A stretch of 8,601 nt of DNA from Chthoniobacter flavus (GTDB lineage Bacteria > Verrucomicrobiota > Verrucomicrobiia > Chthoniobacterales > Terrimicrobiaceae): NCBI GenBank assembly GCA_945863785.1, contig CAMBAQ010000077.1, positions 1-8,601 of the forward strand, written 5' to 3'. Of the stretch, positions 1-5,894 are shown piece by piece (the first letter of the stretch is position 1; each line of letters starts with the position of its first letter). The position numbers were made by a program, and so were the translations under genes. The notes below the pieces were generated by a model. The model had not been told where the DNA came from. It did no database searches and worked only from the letters and a program-made list of their open reading frames with translations.

Positions 1-912
1 GCGGTCGGCGGACACTTCGTGAACCGATTCAATATCGACGGCCGCAGCTATAAAGTGATCCCCCAAATCAGTCGCTCCAATCGCCTCAACCAAGAGCAAA
101 TCCTCGACCTTCAGATTCGCGGTTTGGGTGAAAAACTTATCCCCCTCAGCACCGTCGCAACACTTCGCAATAGCACGGAACCACGCTCGCTCCCTCGCTT
201 TCAACAAATGAACGCCGTTAAGATCAGCGGCGTTGCGATCCGCCCGCTGGATGAAGCTTTGAAATTCATGGAAGCAGAGGCCGCAAAAATTCTTCCAACC
301 GGATACGCACTCGACTATACCGGCGAATCTCGCCAACTCCGCCAAGAGGGATCCTCCAAATTCCTCATCACCTTTGGCCTTGCGGTGATGATAATTTTTC
401 TCGTTCTGGCTGCACAGTTTAACAGCTTCCGCGACCCCTTCATCATCCTACTTGGCTCGGTACCAATGGCGATGTTCGGCGCGCTTCTTTTCACTTTCCT
501 CAAGATGCCCGCACCCGATATGCCCTTCTGGACCAATGGGTGGACAACGACACTCAATATTTACTCCCAGATCGGCCTCGTAACGCTCATCGGCCTTATT
601 GCAAAAAACGGAATCCTCATCGTCGAATTTGCGAATCAACTCCAAAGGCAGGGCCTCAAAAAGATCGATGCCGTGCGAGGGGCATCGCTGACTCGCCTTC
701 GTCCGATTGTGATGACGACGATGGCCACCGTGCTCGGCCACTTTCCACTGGTATTGGTGACGGGAGCTGGCGCACAGGCCCGAAATTCGATCGGTCTCGT
801 TTTGGTCGGCGGCATGGCGATTGGTACGATCTGCACTCTCTTCATCGTCCCATCGCTCTACATGCTCATCGCAAAACAACAAAACGCTCCAACCTCACCA
901 ACGGAGGTTTGA
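1..912 (+). CDS. RND family (HAE-1-like) multidrug efflux pump inner-membrane subunit, C-terminal fragment
   Basis: Partial gene: the reading frame is open from base 1 and stops with TGA at 910-912, giving 303 codons, the last third or less of a roughly 1,050-residue protein. RND pumps exchange protons for drugs or other amphiphiles and work with a periplasmic adaptor and an outer-membrane channel. The fragment starts in the periplasmic porter domain and then has five hydrophobic segments matching TM8-TM12, at about codons 121-140, 144-168, 187-209, 232-254 and 263-290. The TM10 motif IAKNGILIVEFAN contains a lysine (codon 202) matching AcrB Lys940. TM11 has RLRPIVMTT, where Arg232 and Thr239 match AcrB Arg971 and Thr978, so the visible half of the proton relay is intact. 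The TM9-TM10 loop is longer than in AcrB. Substrate cannot be judged from this part. The gene converges on avtA with only 43 bp between stops, and I see no clear terminator there. Confidence 0.93.
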   Translation, partial: AVGGHFVNRFNIDGRSYKVIPQISRSNRLNQEQILDLQIRGLGEKLIPLSTVATLRNSTEPRSLPRFQQMNAVKISGVAIRPLDEALKFMEAEAAKILPTGYALDYTGESRQLRQEGSSKFLITFGLAVMIIFLVLAAQFNSFRDPFIILLGSVPMAMFGALLFTFLKMPAPDMPFWTNGWTTTLNIYSQIGLVTLIGLIAKNGILIVEFANQLQRQGLKKIDAVRGASLTRLRPIVMTTMATVLGHFPLVLVTGAGAQARNSIGLVLVGGMAIGTICTLFIVPSLYMLIAKQQNAPTSPTEV

Positions 913-955
913 TTATGGTCAGCCGAAGTATTCCCACTCGCAGACTATCATCGCC

Positions 956-2212
956 TCAGTAAGCCTTGGCGATTTCCTCGCCGATGATCTTGATTCCGGC
1001 GCGCACATCCGCATCGGCCATGGCAAACGAGATGCGAAGGCATTCGTGACGGTGTTTCCAATCCGGATCATCATCCCCAAAGAAAAAATATTCACCTGGC
1101 ACAACCAGCACCCCGCGCTTTTTTAAGTCGTCGTAGATCTGACGCGAAGATTTGAGTGATCCTTCCAGCCACAGCCACAGGAAGAGAGCTCCCTCGCTTT
1201 CATGGAAGGCATAAGGCACGTGATCGGGAAAGAATTCCTCTACCGCTTCCATCGCCGCATTCCGCTTTTGAAGATAATAAGGACGAATGACCTCCCGACT
1301 GAGACGGGTGATCCTGCCGTCCGCAATGAGTGGACCGGCGATGGATTGACCAAAATTTCCATTAGCCAAACCGGTCACCGCCATCATCGATGAAACCGCC
1401 TTGGCGATCTCAGGTGGGGCGACAACAAAGGCGGTGCGAGTCCCGGGCAATCCAAATTTCGAGAGGCTCATCACATGAACAGTCTGCTCGTTCCAGATAG
1501 GAGTGGCTTCACCAAAAACGATCCCGGGAAACGGCCACCCGTAGGCGTTGTCGATGATCAACGGAATCTGACGATCCTTGGCCAGCGCGGCCAATCGCTG
1601 AAGTTCCGAGTCAGGAATCACGTTACCGCTAGGATTTGTAGGCCTTGAAACACAAAGCGCGGCGACGTCGGATCCTGGGTTCAGATTTTCAAAATCGATG
1701 TTATATTTGAACCGGTGAGGTCGCGTGCGAGAAATCCGTGGGCGCTGTGCGGTGAACATCCCCTCCTCGAGGCACTGATTCGCGTAGCCAATGTATTCCG
1801 GCATCAATGGGAACATGATCCTGCCCATCGAACCATCCGCGCGGCGACCACCAAAGAGATTGAAAAGAAAGTAAAATGCCGTCTGGCCACCAGGGGTAAC
1901 AGCGATGTTTTCGGGACCAACCTGCCAACCGTATTCTTGGCGCAAAAGGGCTGCCAAATCCTCGATCACTCGCGCATTGCCACGCGGGGGATCGTAGATA
2001 GCCAATGTCCGGCGGAGAGTGGCGGGCTCTTTGAGAATGTCGCGCAGTCGCTCACCCCAGACTCGCTCCATTTCAGGAATGTGAGCCGGATTGCCGCCGC
2101 CCAGCATCAGCGGCGAGGGACCGGTGGCGGAGAGGGCATTACCGAGGTCATCCATCAGATGCTCGATGCCGCTGCCTCCCGAGAGGCGTTGACCTAATGA
2201 GGAGAATTTCAT
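956..2212 (-). CDS. avtA: Valine-pyruvate aminotransferase (AvtA-like)
   Basis: A PLP-dependent enzyme that transfers amino groups between valine and pyruvate (giving 2-oxoisovalerate and alanine), with a role in alanine and branched-chain amino acid metabolism in the cytoplasm. The 418 residues match the length of E. coli AvtA (about 417), and similarity runs end to end. The start MKFSSLGQRLSGGSGIEHLM parallels the E. coli N-terminus, followed by LGGGNPAHIPEM (37-48), LFPL-type MFPLMPEYIGYA (133-144), SRPTNPSGNVI (189-199, PLP-contact Asn193), IDNAYGWPFPGI (220-231, Asp221 and Tyr224), MSLSKFGLPGTR (248-259, Schiff-base Lys252) and CLRIS (391-395, carboxylate-binding Arg393). The ATG at 2212 is chosen by homology. 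An AAGGGG stretch directly abuts it, too close to be a standard SD. It lies 75 bp downstream of the aspartate aminotransferase gene on the same strand, probably in the same transcript. Confidence 0.93.
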   Translation of the reverse strand: MKFSSLGQRLSGGSGIEHLMDDLGNALSATGPSPLMLGGGNPAHIPEMERVWGERLRDILKEPATLRRTLAIYDPPRGNARVIEDLAALLRQEYGWQVGPENIAVTPGGQTAFYFLFNLFGGRRADGSMGRIMFPLMPEYIGYANQCLEEGMFTAQRPRISRTRPHRFKYNIDFENLNPGSDVAALCVSRPTNPSGNVIPDSELQRLAALAKDRQIPLIIDNAYGWPFPGIVFGEATPIWNEQTVHVMSLSKFGLPGTRTAFVVAPPEIAKAVSSMMAVTGLANGNFGQSIAGPLIADGRITRLSREVIRPYYLQKRNAAMEAVEEFFPDHVPYAFHESEGALFLWLWLEGSLKSSRQIYDDLKKRGVLVVPGEYFFFGDDDPDWKHRHECLRISFAMADADVRAGIKIIGEEIAKAY

Positions 2213-2287
2213 CCCCTTATTAACGCAGCACTTCCATCCGCGACTCGCGCCCCGAGGGATCGGAATCGCGGCTGAAAAGCCATCAAA

Positions 2288-3451
2288 TTAGAGGGTTTTG
2301 CAGAATTCCTCAATGCGATCGACGCCCGACTTGATGATATCAAGGCTCGTGGCATAGCTGAGTCGCACGGTGCGGTCGTCGCCAAAAGCGATACCGGGAA
2401 CGATCGCCACATTGGCCTTGCTCAATAGACGGTCGGCGAAATTTTGAGATTTGATGCCTAGAGAGCCGATATTGGCGAGGACGTAAAAGGCTCCCTGTGG
2501 ACGAACGGCGGTGACACCAGGAATCTGGGTCAGGCGCTCGAACATGTATTGGCGACGAATATCAAATTCCTCACGCATGTCGACAACGCACTGTTGATCA
2601 CCCGTAAGAGCGGCCAATCCGCCGTATTGAGCGAAAGAACAGGCATTGGATGTCATGTGGCTCTGCATCGAGTCGATCGCACGGGCGATAGGCTCAGGTG
2701 CGGCGAGGTAACCCAAGCGCCATCCGGTCATCGCATAGGCTTTGCTGAATCCGTTGACGGTGATCGTGAGGTCGTAGGCTTCAGGAGAAATCGACGCGAT
2801 GCTGATGTGCTCGGCACCATCATAGGTGAGCTTCTCGTAGATTTCATCGGAGAGAATGAAGATGTCTTCTTCGGCAGCCACTTCGGCCAAGGCGCGAAGC
2901 TCGTCGCGGGTGTAGACCGAACCGGTCGGATTGCCGGGCGAATTAATGATTATCATCTTCGTGCGAGGAGTCATCGCATTTTCGAAGTCCTCAGCAGTGA
3001 GCTTCCAGTTGTTTTCTTCGCGGGTCTCGACGATGACGGGTTGACCGCCGACGAGACGAACCATCTCGGGATAGCTGAGCCAATAGGGAGCAGGAATGAT
3101 AACTTCGTCACCTTCATTCACCACGGCGGCGATGGCATTGAAGCAGGATTGCTTGGCACCATTGCTCACGATCACTTGGCTGGACTTGTAGTCGAGGCCG
3201 TTGTCTTTAAGAAATTTTTGGGAAATGGCTTGGCGCAGTTCAGGAATACCGGCGCTCGGGGTGTATTTCGTGCGACCTTGTTGGAGGGCGGTGATAGCGG
3301 CTGCCTTGATGTGCTCAGGCGTATCCATGTCTGGCTCACCCGCGCCGAAACCAAAGACTTCAATGCCCTCAGCCTTCATGGCTTTGGCTTTGCTGTCGAC
3401 AGCCAGTGTGAGGGAGGGGGTCAATAATTTAAGTCGGGTCGCTGTTTCCAT
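2288..3451 (-). CDS. aspC: Aspartate aminotransferase, class I subgroup beta
   Basis: A PLP enzyme converting aspartate plus 2-oxoglutarate to oxaloacetate plus glutamate; cytoplasmic. The 387 residues are typical for the Ibeta group (Thermus, cyanobacterial and plant plastid type). Visible landmarks are FGAGEPDMDTPEHI (35-48), KYTPSAGIPELR (62-73), VSNGAKQS (95-102), PAPYWLSYPEM (120-130), NSPGNPTGSVY (170-180, Asn174), ILSDEIYEKL (199-208, Asp202 and Tyr205), VNGFSKAYAMTGWRLGYLA (232-250, Schiff-base Lys237) and VRLSYATS (362-369, substrate-carboxylate Arg363). Some members of this subgroup also transaminate prephenate to arogenate; sequence alone does not settle that here. The ATG at 3451 fits family N-termini but has no SD. 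A promoter candidate lies about 80-110 bp upstream, and avtA follows downstream. The symbol aspC is used functionally; aatA or aspB would be equally valid. Confidence 0.94.
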   Translation of the reverse strand: METATRLKLLTPSLTLAVDSKAKAMKAEGIEVFGFGAGEPDMDTPEHIKAAAITALQQGRTKYTPSAGIPELRQAISQKFLKDNGLDYKSSQVIVSNGAKQSCFNAIAAVVNEGDEVIIPAPYWLSYPEMVRLVGGQPVIVETREENNWKLTAEDFENAMTPRTKMIIINSPGNPTGSVYTRDELRALAEVAAEEDIFILSDEIYEKLTYDGAEHISIASISPEAYDLTITVNGFSKAYAMTGWRLGYLAAPEPIARAIDSMQSHMTSNACSFAQYGGLAALTGDQQCVVDMREEFDIRRQYMFERLTQIPGVTAVRPQGAFYVLANIGSLGIKSQNFADRLLSKANVAIVPGIAFGDDRTVRLSYATSLDIIKSGVDRIEEFCKTL

Positions 3452-3536
3452 AGATGATGTTGTTTTTAAGGTCTTGTTTTATAAATTTAGGGCCTACCCA
3501 CCGAAGTGCTTGGCAGTTCCGTATCAAGAGCCGTGA

Positions 3537-3566
3537 AAGATAGCTTCAGCCGTTTGTCGGAGTCAA
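3537..3566 (-). promoter_or_regulatory. Candidate sigma70-type promoter for the aminotransferase pair
   Basis: Read leftward, TTGACT (3566-3561, 5 of 6 to the -35 consensus) is followed after 18 bp by TATCTT (3542-3537, 4 of 6 to the -10 consensus). Transcription would start near 3530, leaving an untranslated leader of about 80 nt before the aspartate aminotransferase ATG. The -35 overlaps a small inverted repeat (GTTTGT 3552-3557 with ACAAAC 3566-3571). The match is reasonable but found by eye; the genes may also be read through from pgl. Confidence 0.35.
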
Positions 3567-3603
3567 CAAACTTCGGCCGATTGATAAGGATGATCGTCGT
3601 TTT

Positions 3604-4308
3604 TTACTTCAGCTCCGCCGCAGCGGGAGCGTCAGCGAGAAGAGTCGCACTTTGCTGCGCGATCGGACCAGCAGGAATCGTGGGATCACCAGCAAGCAGT
3701 CGGGGGAGCATTGAGGCCTTCTCTCCTCCTGTAACGACCCAGAGGATATGGCGGGAGCGGTTCAGGATAGGATAGGTGAGGGTCATACGTCGGCGGTTTT
3801 GGTAAATTCCCGTAAGCGCGACTTCGGCGTTTTGAACCTCGCAAACTGGGTCGCCCGGAATGAGGGAGGCCGTGTGGCCATCCGGCCCTAGCCCCAAGTG
3901 AGCCAAATCGATCACCGCTGGTTGTCCGCAAATGGAACGAAGAAGCTCCGTGTACTCTTGGCAAGCTAGGTCCAGATCCCCCATTTCGACTGGCATGGCG
4001 TGGATTTGTTCCTGTGGTATCGAAGCATGGGAGAGCAAGCTTTCACGAAGATGAGTGAGGTTTCGGTCTGGGTCCCCAGCTGGAGCGATGCGCTCGTCGA
4101 CCTGAACGACGTGCACTTTGGCCCAAGGCACATCTTCGTTGGCGAGCGCGCGTAGCATTTGCCATGGCGTGCGACCGCCACTAACGGCCATAACAAACAA
4201 TCCACGGGCATCGACCGCGCTACGGGCATCGCGGGCGATGATTTGCGCAGCGCGGGCAGCAACATCATCACCGGTTGGAAGAGTTTCAATTTGCATGCGG
4301 GATTTCAT
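3604..4308 (-). CDS. pgl: 6-phosphogluconolactonase (DevB type)
   Basis: Hydrolyses 6-phosphogluconolactone to 6-phosphogluconate, the second step of the oxidative pentose phosphate pathway; cytoplasmic. From the ATG at 4308 the product is 234 residues, close to known bacterial Pgl (about 230-240). It has the NagB/RpiA-like fold signatures VMAVSGGRTPWQML (39-52, phosphate loop), VHVVQVDERIAPAGDPDRN (65-83), HLGLGPDGHTASLIPG (137-152, containing the conserved catalytic His145) and RRMTLTYPILNRSRHILWVV (173-192). The open frame runs upstream to 4446, but the extra 46 codons read through tRNA-Leu and are not protein. ATG at 4296 is an alternative start four codons in; neither has an SD. The gene begins 67 bp after the tRNA 3' end and may share its transcript. 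It stops 152 bp before the aspartate aminotransferase. Confidence 0.92.
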   Translation of the reverse strand: MKSRMQIETLPTGDDVAARAAQIIARDARSAVDARGLFVMAVSGGRTPWQMLRALANEDVPWAKVHVVQVDERIAPAGDPDRNLTHLRESLLSHASIPQEQIHAMPVEMGDLDLACQEYTELLRSICGQPAVIDLAHLGLGPDGHTASLIPGDPVCEVQNAEVALTGIYQNRRRMTLTYPILNRSRHILWVVTGGEKASMLPRLLAGDPTIPAGPIAQQSATLLADAPAAAELK

Positions 4309-4375
4309 AAACACGGAACCGCTCGCGGTCACGCTTTCAATGAAATTGAAGCCGAGTGAAAACTCGCACAACCAG

Positions 4376-4460
4376 TGCCGGCGGCGGGACTCGAACCCGC
4401 ACACCCCTTTCGGGATAAGGGATTTTAAGTCCCTTGCGTCTGCCATTTCGCCACGCCGGC
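4376..4460 (-). tRNA. tRNA-Leu (anticodon UAA)
   Basis: An 85-nt class II tRNA. On the minus strand the acceptor stem is GCCGGCG paired with CGCCGGC and the discriminator base is A (4376). The D arm is GCG...CGC around AAATGGCAGA. The anticodon arm is AGGGA-CTTAAAA-TCCCT, whose loop places TAA at positions 34-36. The variable arm is long, with CCC-GAAA-GGG, as expected for leucine. The T arm is GCGGG-TTCGAGT-CCCGC. It reads UUA, and UUG by wobble. The 3' CCA is not encoded (CTG follows), so it must be added by tRNA nucleotidyltransferase. Confidence 0.97.
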
Positions 4461-4601
4461 AATTGGTTAATGGCTACCATGGGAAGCCATCGTTGAGTGA
4501 GTGAAGCCAAAGCCCCAAGCTCGAACGAGCGCCGAATCTCTCCACTCTCCCGCTTGTCCGCAAGAGCAAAATCACGCTTCTCCACGTTCCAACTTTAAAA
4601 A
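4461..4601. other. Intergenic region upstream of tRNA-Leu
   Basis: This 141-bp gap separates yjdM from the tRNA. No protein-like frame is visible; a leftward frame here only exists by reading through the tRNA. It must hold the tRNA promoter unless yjdM transcription reads through, yet no convincing -35/-10 pair was found. It contains three short inverted repeats: ATGGCT/AGCCAT (4470-4475 and 4485-4490, around a CCATGG core), GCTCG-AA-CGAGC (4519-4530) and CTTG-TCCG-CAAG (4553-4564). None is followed by a T-run on either strand. Confidence 0.5.
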
Positions 4602-4928
4602 CTAAACCTTCCTAACAAAACAGGCCTTCAGTCCCATGGCCGCACCCTCGATCTTGCAGGAAATCTCATGGTCACCGTTCACAAGGCGAATCCCTTTGGC
4701 CTTGGTGCCCCCTTTTAGAACTTGGGACGATCCTTTCAACTTCAGATCCTTGATCAAGGCCACGGAGTCGCCGTCGGCAAGAACGGTGCCAAAGGCATCC
4801 TTCACCACCCGCGCTTCTGGATTTTCTACCTCGCGAGGCCACTCATGTCCACAAGTGACACACTCCCATTGCTCGGCGTGCTCAAGCACTTCAGGCATTT
4901 CACACATCGGGCAAGCGGGTTTATTCAT
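4602..4928 (-). CDS. yjdM: YjdM/PhnA family zinc-ribbon protein
   Basis: The product from ATG 4928 is 108 residues; E. coli YjdM (formerly PhnA) is 111. The N-terminus is a zinc ribbon with CPMC (Cys6, Cys9) and CVTC (Cys23, Cys26). The C-terminal part carries the family core VVKDAFGTVLADGDSV, then IKDLKLKGSSQVLKGG, TKAKGIRLVNGDHEISCKI and a final FVRKV. The old name 'alkylphosphonate uptake' came from map position in E. coli and does not establish a transport role; no membrane segment is present and the molecular function is unsettled. No phosphonate genes lie nearby. A start at 4961 would add 11 residues (MPVINRTSLPD) with no family resemblance, so 4928 is preferred because it places CPMC near the N-terminus as in E. 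coli. Neither start has an SD. It is divergent from the small lipoprotein gene. Confidence 0.9.
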   Translation of the reverse strand: MNKPACPMCEMPEVLEHAEQWECVTCGHEWPREVENPEARVVKDAFGTVLADGDSVALIKDLKLKGSSQVLKGGTKAKGIRLVNGDHEISCKIEGAAMGLKACFVRKV

Positions 4929-5079
4929 ATCCGGCAGACTAGTCCTATTGATCACGGGCATTCAATCGCCGACTTACCATTCCAACTTCGTTACTAGGTG
5001 AAGACCTACGGAAAAAAGCGTGAAATAATATTGTCACACGGAGCGGATATGAGAGATTCGCCGCGGCAACTTGCCTAGA

Positions 5080-5090
5080 AAGGAGAAGGA
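5080..5090 (+). promoter_or_regulatory. Strong ribosome binding site of the small lipoprotein gene
   Basis: AAGGAG (5080-5085) and the partly overlapping GAAGGA (5085-5090) lie 14 and 9 nt before the ATG at 5100. The second has near-ideal spacing. It is the only well-spaced strong SD in the window, and it decides the start of the 39-residue ORF. Confidence 0.8.
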
Positions 5091-5099
5091 CAAATCAAA

Positions 5100-5219
5100 A
5101 TGAAATTCGCAACAATCGCAGCAGTAGTAGCTCTCGCAGAAGCGGCTCTCGGCCTCGGCGCATGCGCCAGCAAGCCAAAAGCAGCACCGGCTCCAAGCAC
5201 CATCGGTACGTCCAAATAA
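5100..5219 (+). CDS. Very small putative lipoprotein (39 aa)
   Basis: I do not recognise a named family. The ATG at 5100 sits behind a strong SD and the frame ends in TAA at 5217-5219. The protein has Lys2, an alanine-rich hydrophobic stretch (4-21) and a lipobox Leu-Gly-Ala-Cys with Cys22, so signal peptidase II cleavage would leave an 18-residue lipid-anchored peptide, CASKPKAAPAPSTIGTSK. The mature part is basic and rich in Ala and Pro with no predicted fold. Ala at position +2 would not retain it in the inner membrane by the E. coli Lol rule, so outer membrane is the likelier site (inference). A glutamate (Glu14) in the middle of the hydrophobic region is unusual. The gene stands alone between divergent yjdM and two terminators, so it is probably monocistronic and perhaps highly expressed. 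It resembles entericidin-type lipoproteins only in size and style. Confidence 0.72.
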   Translation: MKFATIAAVVALAEAALGLGACASKPKAAPAPSTIGTSK

Positions 5220-5228
5220 GACGACCCT

Positions 5229-5282
5229 TAAGGCCGGGCGGACCGAGTGTCCGCCCGACCTTATCCCTCCCAAGCTTTTTTT
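5229..5282 (+). terminator. Hairpin and T-run after the small lipoprotein gene
   Basis: A long inverted repeat: TAAGG-C-CGGGCGGA (5229-5242) pairs with TCCGCCCG-A-CCTTA (5250-5263), 13 base pairs with one C/A mismatch and a 7-nt loop. A run of seven T (5276-5282) follows after a 12-nt gap. The stem starts 10 nt after the lipoprotein stop codon. The gap to the T-run is longer than ideal, so its strength as an intrinsic terminator is uncertain; it could also protect the mRNA 3' end. Confidence 0.65.
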
Positions 5283-5286
5283 CTTT

Positions 5287-5317
5287 CCTCTACCTTGGCT
5301 CGAGTAGAGGTTTTTTT
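5287..5317 (+). terminator. Second intrinsic terminator, in tandem
   Basis: CCTCTAC (5287-5293) pairs with GTAGAGG (5304-5310) across a 10-nt loop, followed immediately by seven T (5311-5317). This is a classic rho-independent terminator, 67 bp ahead of purE, and it insulates the purE operon from the lipoprotein transcript. Confidence 0.8.
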
Positions 5318-5384
5318 ATGCCAATAAGGCAGGCAACGTGAAATAAGATGCCTCTAGGCCGAACTGGCGACCCAATCAGGATCG

Positions 5385-5894
5385 ATGAAAACAAAAAAAC
5401 TGACAAAATCAAATGCCCCCATCGTGGGAGTCGTTATGGGAAGCCGCTCGGACTGGACGACCATGAAAGAGACTTCCGCCATGCTCCAGCAGTTGGGCAT
5501 CGCGCACGAGTGTCGCGTCGTCTCCGCCCACCGGACTCCAGATCTTTTGAGCGACTATGCCAAAGAAGCTGCCAAGCGCGGATTGAGGGCGATCATCGCC
5601 GGCGCGGGTGGGGCTGCCCATCTCCCAGGCATGTTGGCGGCACACACACATGTACCTGTGCTCGGTGTGCCGGTCGAGAGCCACGCTCTCCGCGGCCAAG
5701 ACTCGCTTCTGTCCATCGTCCAGATGCCGGCTGGCATTCCGGTGGCAACATTTGCCATCGGTGTCGCCGGAGCAAAAAATGCCGCTCTTTTTGCCGCATC
5801 CCTTTTGGCTGCAGAGATGCCTGCCGTTCTTAACGCGCTTTTAACATTCCGACAGAAACAAACGAACGACGTCATCGATATCTCACTCGATTGA
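5385..5894 (+). CDS. purE: N5-carboxyaminoimidazole ribonucleotide mutase, class I PurE
   Basis: Converts N5-CAIR to 4-carboxy-AIR in de novo purine synthesis. Its 169 residues match bacterial PurE. Motifs are VGVVMGSRSDWTTM (14-27), VVSAHRTPDLL (45-55, active-site His49, equivalent to E. coli His45), IAGAGGAAHLPGM (71-83) and DSLLSIVQMPAGIPVATFAIG (split across 106-126). AHRTP and SIVQMPAG mark class I, the type that works with PurK, rather than the class II AIR carboxylase type; purK is not in this window. The ATG at 5385 has only a weak AGGA, 3 nt upstream. No strong promoter is evident between the terminator and the gene (TAAGAT at 5344-5349 is a possible -10). The stop overlaps the next start by 4 bases, so it leads an operon with the t6A and MurJ genes. 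Confidence 0.95.
   Translation: MKTKKLTKSNAPIVGVVMGSRSDWTTMKETSAMLQQLGIAHECRVVSAHRTPDLLSDYAKEAAKRGLRAIIAGAGGAAHLPGMLAAHTHVPVLGVPVESHALRGQDSLLSIVQMPAGIPVATFAIGVAGAKNAALFAASLLAAEMPAVLNALLTFRQKQTNDVIDISLD

Noticed and set aside
1715..2197. 160-codon plus-strand frame opposite avtA
   Set aside because: avtA matches its family over the full length on the other strand; this frame has no family features.
2238..2271. Inverted repeat CCGCGA/TCGCGG between the two aminotransferase genes
   Set aside because: Only six perfect pairs with a long irregular loop and no T-run on either strand; not enough for a terminator or attenuator call.
2549..3427. 292-codon plus-strand frame opposite the aspartate aminotransferase
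   Set aside because: It is antisense to a gene with every catalytic motif intact, shows no family resemblance, and is rich in Arg, Gly and His as expected for a shadow of a G+C-rich gene.
4337..4585. 82-codon minus-strand frame covering tRNA-Leu
   Set aside because: It contains translated tRNA sequence (for example NGRRKGLKIPYPERGVRVRV), a well-known annotation artefact.
4995..5008. Hairpin TAGGT-GAAG-ACCTA between yjdM and the lipoprotein gene
   Set aside because: Five base pairs only and followed by an A-run rather than a T-run on the plus strand; it cannot be told from chance.
5026..5051. Promoter-like TAATAT and TTGTCA upstream of the lipoprotein gene
   Set aside because: A promoter must exist here, but neither element has a partner at 16-18 bp spacing, so no position is claimed.
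5034..5273. 79-codon minus-strand frame opposite the small lipoprotein and its terminator
   Set aside because: Cys/Ser/Arg-rich composition, no SD and passage through a terminator hairpin argue against coding. The plus-strand lipoprotein frame has an SD and a lipobox.
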